Source of the DNA: Gordonibacter faecis
Lineage (GTDB): Bacteria; Actinomycetota; Coriobacteriia; Coriobacteriales; Eggerthellaceae
Direction: 5' to 3'
NCBI RefSeq assembly: GCF_030077735.1
Contig: NZ_JASJEU010000015.1
Span: forward strand, 1-64,000
DNA length: 64,000 bases
Shown here piece after piece: positions 60,704 to 64,000 of the stretch. How positions within the stretch are numbered: position 1 is the stretch's first letter; each line of letters begins with the position of its first letter. A model generated the notes under the pieces. That model saw only the letters and a program-made list of their open reading frames with translations. It searched no databases and was not told where the DNA came from. The position numbers were made by a program, and so were the translations under genes.

Positions 60704-61993
60704 ATGACCATGCAGAACCCCCGTATTGTTTCCGCCGCTGAGGTGGCGCGTCGTTTGCAGCCCGTCATTGTGGGCGGCGACATCCTCGCGTACAGCTACG
60801 TGCGCGAGCTGCATCGCGCATATGGCGTCGAGCGCACCATTGTGCTGGCCACGCAGGACATCAAGATGCTCTCAGCCAGCCGTTTCACCGACTATCGCCT
60901 GGAACCGCACATCCATGAGGCAGAGGGCCTCTACGATGCGCTCGAGCGCACGGCCGCCAGCGTGCTTGCGGAAGACCCCAGCCGCGTGCTGCTCGTACTC
61001 GGCTGCGACGACTGCCACGCGCGCATGCTCTCCGCCGGCAAGCAGCGCCTCGAAGCGGCGGGCTACACAGTGCCTTACATCGACTTCGACCTGCTCGACG
61101 ACATCACGCAGAAGCGCCGCTTCTACGAGCTGTGCGACGAGCTGGACATTCCCTACCCGCACACCTGGTACTTCTCGTGCGGCGAAGACGGCCCCACCGA
61201 GCTGCCGGTCAACGACTTCCCCTACCCGCTCATCGCGAAGCCGTCGAACTCGGCGCAGTTCCAGGATGCCACCATCGAGGGCTGGCGCAAGATCTACGAG
61301 ATTGAGTCGCCTGAGGAACTGGCGCAGGTGTGGCACAATATCCGCACATCGGATTACACCAACGAACTGGTGCTGCAGGACTTCATCCCCGGAGGCGACG
61401 ACGCCATCCGCACCCTCACCACGTTCTCGGATGCCTCGGGCGAGTTGCGCGTCGTGTCCGGCGGCGTTGTGTGCCTACAAGATCACGACCCCACCGCGCT
61501 CGGCAACCCCGTGTGCATCATGGGCGAGCGCGAAGAAGCCATCATCGAGGCGGCGAAGCGCTTCCTCAAGCGCACCGGCTACCGCGGCTTCGCGAACTTC
61601 GACATCAAGTACGACGAACGCGACGGCTCCTTCCGCTTCTTCGAGGTGAACACCCGCTGCGGCCGCAACACCTACTATATGAGCCTGGGCGGCCAAAACT
61701 TCGTCGAACTCATCGTGCGCGAGTTCCTGTTGGGCGAGCCCATCGAGTACCGCGAAGCGTACAACCCGTTCGTGTATTCCTGCGTGCCGCGCTACGTGCT
61801 CGACCGCAGCATGGAGAACCGTGCGCGCCTCCAGCAAGCACTCGAAGTGCTGCGCCACACGTCAGAGCCCTACCCGCTGCACTACGCGCCCGACTCCCTC
61901 GTCCACAACTTCTGGGCCCGCGCCATGCACGTGAACCAAATCCCCAAGTTCAAACGCTTCTACTGGAACACCAACGGCAAACAGCTGAAATAG
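60704..61993 (+). CDS. ATP-grasp carboxylate-amine ligase
   Basis: The 429-residue protein has the layout of ATP-grasp ligases: a pre-ATP-grasp domain (PVIVGGDILAYSYVRELHRAYGVERTIVLA), the ATP-binding β-strands (FPYPLIAKPSNSAQF, ELVLQDFIPGGDDAIRTL) and the metal-binding end (GFANFDIKYDERDG, RFFEVNTRCGRNTYYMSLGG). Such enzymes form amide bonds between a carboxyl-phosphate and an amine. Members include D-aspartate ligases that build peptidoglycan cross-bridges, but the substrate cannot be told here. It is divergent from asnB across the shared operator array. The ribosome site is weak; an ATG two codons later is possible. Confidence 0.78.
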   Translation: MTMQNPRIVSAAEVARRLQPVIVGGDILAYSYVRELHRAYGVERTIVLATQDIKMLSASRFTDYRLEPHIHEAEGLYDALERTAASVLAEDPSRVLLVLGCDDCHARMLSAGKQRLEAAGYTVPYIDFDLLDDITQKRRFYELCDELDIPYPHTWYFSCGEDGPTELPVNDFPYPLIAKPSNSAQFQDATIEGWRKIYEIESPEELAQVWHNIRTSDYTNELVLQDFIPGGDDAIRTLTTFSDASGELRVVSGGVVCLQDHDPTALGNPVCIMGEREEAIIEAAKRFLKRTGYRGFANFDIKYDERDGSFRFFEVNTRCGRNTYYMSLGGQNFVELIVREFLLGEPIEYREAYNPFVYSCVPRYVLDRSMENRARLQQALEVLRHTSEPYPLHYAPDSLVHNFWARAMHVNQIPKFKRFYWNTNGKQLK

Positions 61994-62005
61994 AAGGAGC
62001 CTAAG

Positions 62006-62071
62006 ATGAGGCGCGCAGGATTGATAGCCATGATTGCTACACTGGGCGCCTATGGCCTTCTTCGGTGGTGA
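62006..62071 (+). CDS. Possible small hydrophobic protein (21 residues)
   Basis: Directly after the ATP-grasp gene, AAGGAG lies 7 bases before an ATG opening a 21-codon frame that begins MRRAGLIAMIATLGAY, a basic start then a hydrophobic stretch. It ends inside the 3' end of the opposite-strand map gene. The strong ribosome site and the position are the only support; it could be chance. Confidence 0.3.
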   Translation: MRRAGLIAMIATLGAYGLLRW

Positions 62072-62807
62072 GGATTACCGGGCCATCCTCCGTGATGGCT
62101 ACCGTTTTCTCGAAGTGGGCGCTGGGGCGGCCGTCGCGGGTGGAGACGAGCCAGCCGTCGGACATCTGGCGGGTCTTGTACGTACCCAGGTTGATCATGG
62201 GCTCAATGGCCAGCACCATGCCCGGCTCCAGGTGCACGCCCGTGTGCTTGCGACCGAAGTTCGGCACGTTGGGGTCCTCGTGCATGTCGCGGCCGATGCC
62301 GTGGCCCACGTAGTCGCGTACCACACCAAAACCCGCCGCCTCAGCCAATGACTGAATGGCGTGCCCCACATCGCCCAGGTAGTTGCCCGGGCGCGCCGCC
62401 TCAAGGCCGGCCCACATGCAGCGTTCAGTCACATCCAGTAGCCGCTGCTTCTCAGGCGAAATCTTCCCCACCGCGTACGTCCAGGCGTTATCCCCCACCC
62501 AGCCGTCCACAATGGCCCCGGTGTCAATAGAGATGATGTCGCCTTCCTGCAGCACCACACTAGCCGACGGGATGCCATGCATCACCTGCTCGTTCACCGA
62601 CGCGCAGATGGAACCCGGGAAGCCGCCATAGCCCTTGAACGCCGGGATGCCGCCCTCGGCGCGAATGAGCATTTCAGCCAGTTCATCCAGCTCCAACGTG
62701 GACACGCCCGGCCGCACTGCCGCGCCCACTTCGCGCAGCACCTTAGCCGACACGCGGCCGGCTTCCTTCATGGCCTCAATCTCGGCCGGCGACTTCTTGA
62801 TGATCAT
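62037..62807 (-). CDS. map: Type I methionine aminopeptidase
   Basis: The 256-residue enzyme removes N-terminal Met. The five metal ligands lie in SIDTGAIVDGWVGDNAWT (two Asp), GHGIGRDMHEDP (His), LAIEPM (Glu) and HFEKTVAI (Glu). The N-terminus IIKKSPAEIEAMKEAGRVSAKVL is typical of type Ia without a zinc-finger extension. I chose the ATG at 62807; the longer frame adds about 50 unrelated residues. Its 3' end slightly overlaps the possible small frame on the other strand. Confidence 0.93.
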   Translation of the reverse strand: MIIKKSPAEIEAMKEAGRVSAKVLREVGAAVRPGVSTLELDELAEMLIRAEGGIPAFKGYGGFPGSICASVNEQVMHGIPSASVVLQEGDIISIDTGAIVDGWVGDNAWTYAVGKISPEKQRLLDVTERCMWAGLEAARPGNYLGDVGHAIQSLAEAAGFGVVRDYVGHGIGRDMHEDPNVPNFGRKHTGVHLEPGMVLAIEPMINLGTYKTRQMSDGWLVSTRDGRPSAHFEKTVAITEDGPVILTTEEGHRRPV

Positions 62808-63027
62808 GCCTCGCGCACCTTTCTTGCCCCGTCGCATATATACCGCCGCCCAGTATAACACTCCCCCGCGTCCACCTTCGGCCGCTTCCGCGTCGTAACG
62901 ACCTTTGTACAGCCTGGAAACGACGTCCCGTGCGCCCGCACCAGACATACGCTGCCGTCCTAGCATGAAACGGAATCACGCGCGCCAGCCGAGGGCCGAC
63001 GCGCTCCGTCAGCAAGAAGGAGGCAGT

Positions 63028-64000
63028 ATGAACCCGTTCGACGAAAAGCCGACGAAATCCCTAGAAGACATGATGCTCGATTGGAAAGAACTCGCGCCCA
63101 AGCCCTACGACAAGCTGGAGGCCGACCCCTACACGAAGGCCCGCATCATCCTCATGAACGGCATTGAGGTGGAAGCGGTCATGTTCGGCCACAACTTCCA
63201 CCGCAACTGCGAGAACAACGACCTGCGCCGCGAAATCGCCCTCGTGCGCCGCATCGAGCAGGGCCAGCAGAAGCACGTGAACTGGCTCTCCCCCTCCAAC
63301 GAAACCACGCTGGAACTCACCATCGGCTACGAGCAGCTGGCCGTCGACCTCACAGCATGGCTCGCCATGCACGAGCCCGATGAGTACGCGAAGGCTTGCA
63401 TGGACTTCGCCCTGCTTGAGGACTTCGACCACCTGTACCGCTACTCCAACCTGCTCAAGTTCGACGAGGACCTGCCGGCGCACAAGCTGGTGCGTGACAC
63501 CATTGAAATCACGCCTGGCCGCCCCACCATCGCGCACCATCGCCATCCCTTCGACGCCGTGCGCATGCCACGCAACGCCAAGACGGCCGACATCCGCACG
63601 ACGCTGGGCGCGCTCATCCTCACGGCCGGCGAGCAGCAGACGATGAACTTCTACATGAACTTGGGCAACACGGTGCCCGAAGGCGCCGGCCGCGACCTCT
63701 ACCAGGAAATTGGCATGGTGGAAGAAGAGCACGTCACACATTACGGTTCGCTGCTTGACCCGTCGTGCACGTGGCTGCAAAACATGCTGCTGCGCGAGTA
63801 CATGGAATGCTACCTGTACTACTCGTTCTACGAAACCGAGGTGGACGCCTACACGAAGAAGATCTGGGGTCATCACTTCGAGCAGGAAGTTGCACACCTG
63901 CACAAGGCCGCCGAACTGCTACAGAAGTACGAGGGTATGGAATGGCAGCAGCTCATCCCAGAAGGCGAGTTCCCGGAGCTGTTGGATTTCCATCCCACGA
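63028..64000 (+). CDS. Ferritin-like protein, incomplete at window end
   Basis: An open frame starts at the ATG at 63028 (AAGGAGG 5 bases upstream) and runs off the window after about 324 codons. The sequence is rich in acidic, His and aromatic residues. Segments such as YQEIGMVEEEHVTHYGSLLD and YYSFYETEVDAYTKKIWGHHFEQEVAHLHKA have the E..ExxH pattern of di-iron ferritin-like helical bundles. I do not recognise a specific family. Only the N-terminal portion is visible, so the function remains open. It is transcribed divergently from map. Confidence 0.65.
   Translation, partial: MNPFDEKPTKSLEDMMLDWKELAPKPYDKLEADPYTKARIILMNGIEVEAVMFGHNFHRNCENNDLRREIALVRRIEQGQQKHVNWLSPSNETTLELTIGYEQLAVDLTAWLAMHEPDEYAKACMDFALLEDFDHLYRYSNLLKFDEDLPAHKLVRDTIEITPGRPTIAHHRHPFDAVRMPRNAKTADIRTTLGALILTAGEQQTMNFYMNLGNTVPEGAGRDLYQEIGMVEEEHVTHYGSLLDPSCTWLQNMLLREYMECYLYYSFYETEVDAYTKKIWGHHFEQEVAHLHKAAELLQKYEGMEWQQLIPEGEFPELLDFHPT

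Overview
This window looks like a chromosomal segment of a high-GC Gram-positive bacterium of the Actinomycetota, most likely class Coriobacteriia (Eggerthellaceae-like). The evidence is a complete dcw cell-wall/division cluster without ftsA but with sepF, yggT and divIVA, a MurE with the meso-DAP-type DNPR motif, an LAxTG-type sorting signal, and large BspA-like secreted proteins. The family assignment is inference. No rRNA operon, CRISPR array, prophage or complete transposon was seen.

Layout. 0.5-6.7 kb: CCA-adding enzyme, a double CDGSH Fe-S protein, tRNA-Gln(CUG) and tRNA-Glu(CUC), a YtcJ-like amidohydrolase and a dCache-HAMP-GGDEF protein. 6.8-11.5 kb: a TPP-riboswitch-controlled thiC-thiM-thiE-thiD operon and a thiamine pyrophosphokinase. 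This set makes the pyrimidine, salvages the thiazole and makes TPP. 11.7-13.7 kb: RNase P RNA, then an ECF-like sigma factor overlapping a DUF2461 gene. 13.9-19.3 kb: an iron/heme/cobalamin-type ABC importer, a NirJ/Ahb-like radical SAM-SPASM protein and a MerR regulator with a textbook 19-bp-spacer promoter. 19.4-39.9 kb: the dcw cluster read leftwards from mraZ to divIVA, led by a promoter carrying MraZ TGGG boxes. 40.1-43.9 kb: a Xer recombinase, a DUF1846 protein and a low-GC HTH-antitoxin/zeta-toxin pair. 44.1-51.9 kb: an accessory surface-protein island. 52.1-64 kb: NAD kinase, MurJ, an LAATG-anchored protein, an AAA_14/DUF4143 ATPase, a divergent asnB/ATP-grasp pair, methionine aminopeptidase and an unfinished ferritin-like gene.

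Most notable is the surface island. Its largest gene is a leucine-rich-repeat (BspA-like) protein of about 1,070 residues. It carries two long poly-G tracts (13 and 15 G on the coding strand), and both are out of frame here, so it looks like a two-switch phase-variable locus in the OFF state. Four secreted proteins of the island share a roughly 140-residue module that ends in an L-x-W/Y-x-V/I/F pattern, which I do not recognise as a named family. The LRR segment is bracketed by two copies of a MITE-like element (terminal repeats starting GTGTGACGCGC) found at four places in the window.

Other observations concern regulation: tandem palindromes overlapping the promoter of the DUF4143 ATPase gene, and four copies of an ATGTCGTAATA half-site between asnB and the ATP-grasp gene.
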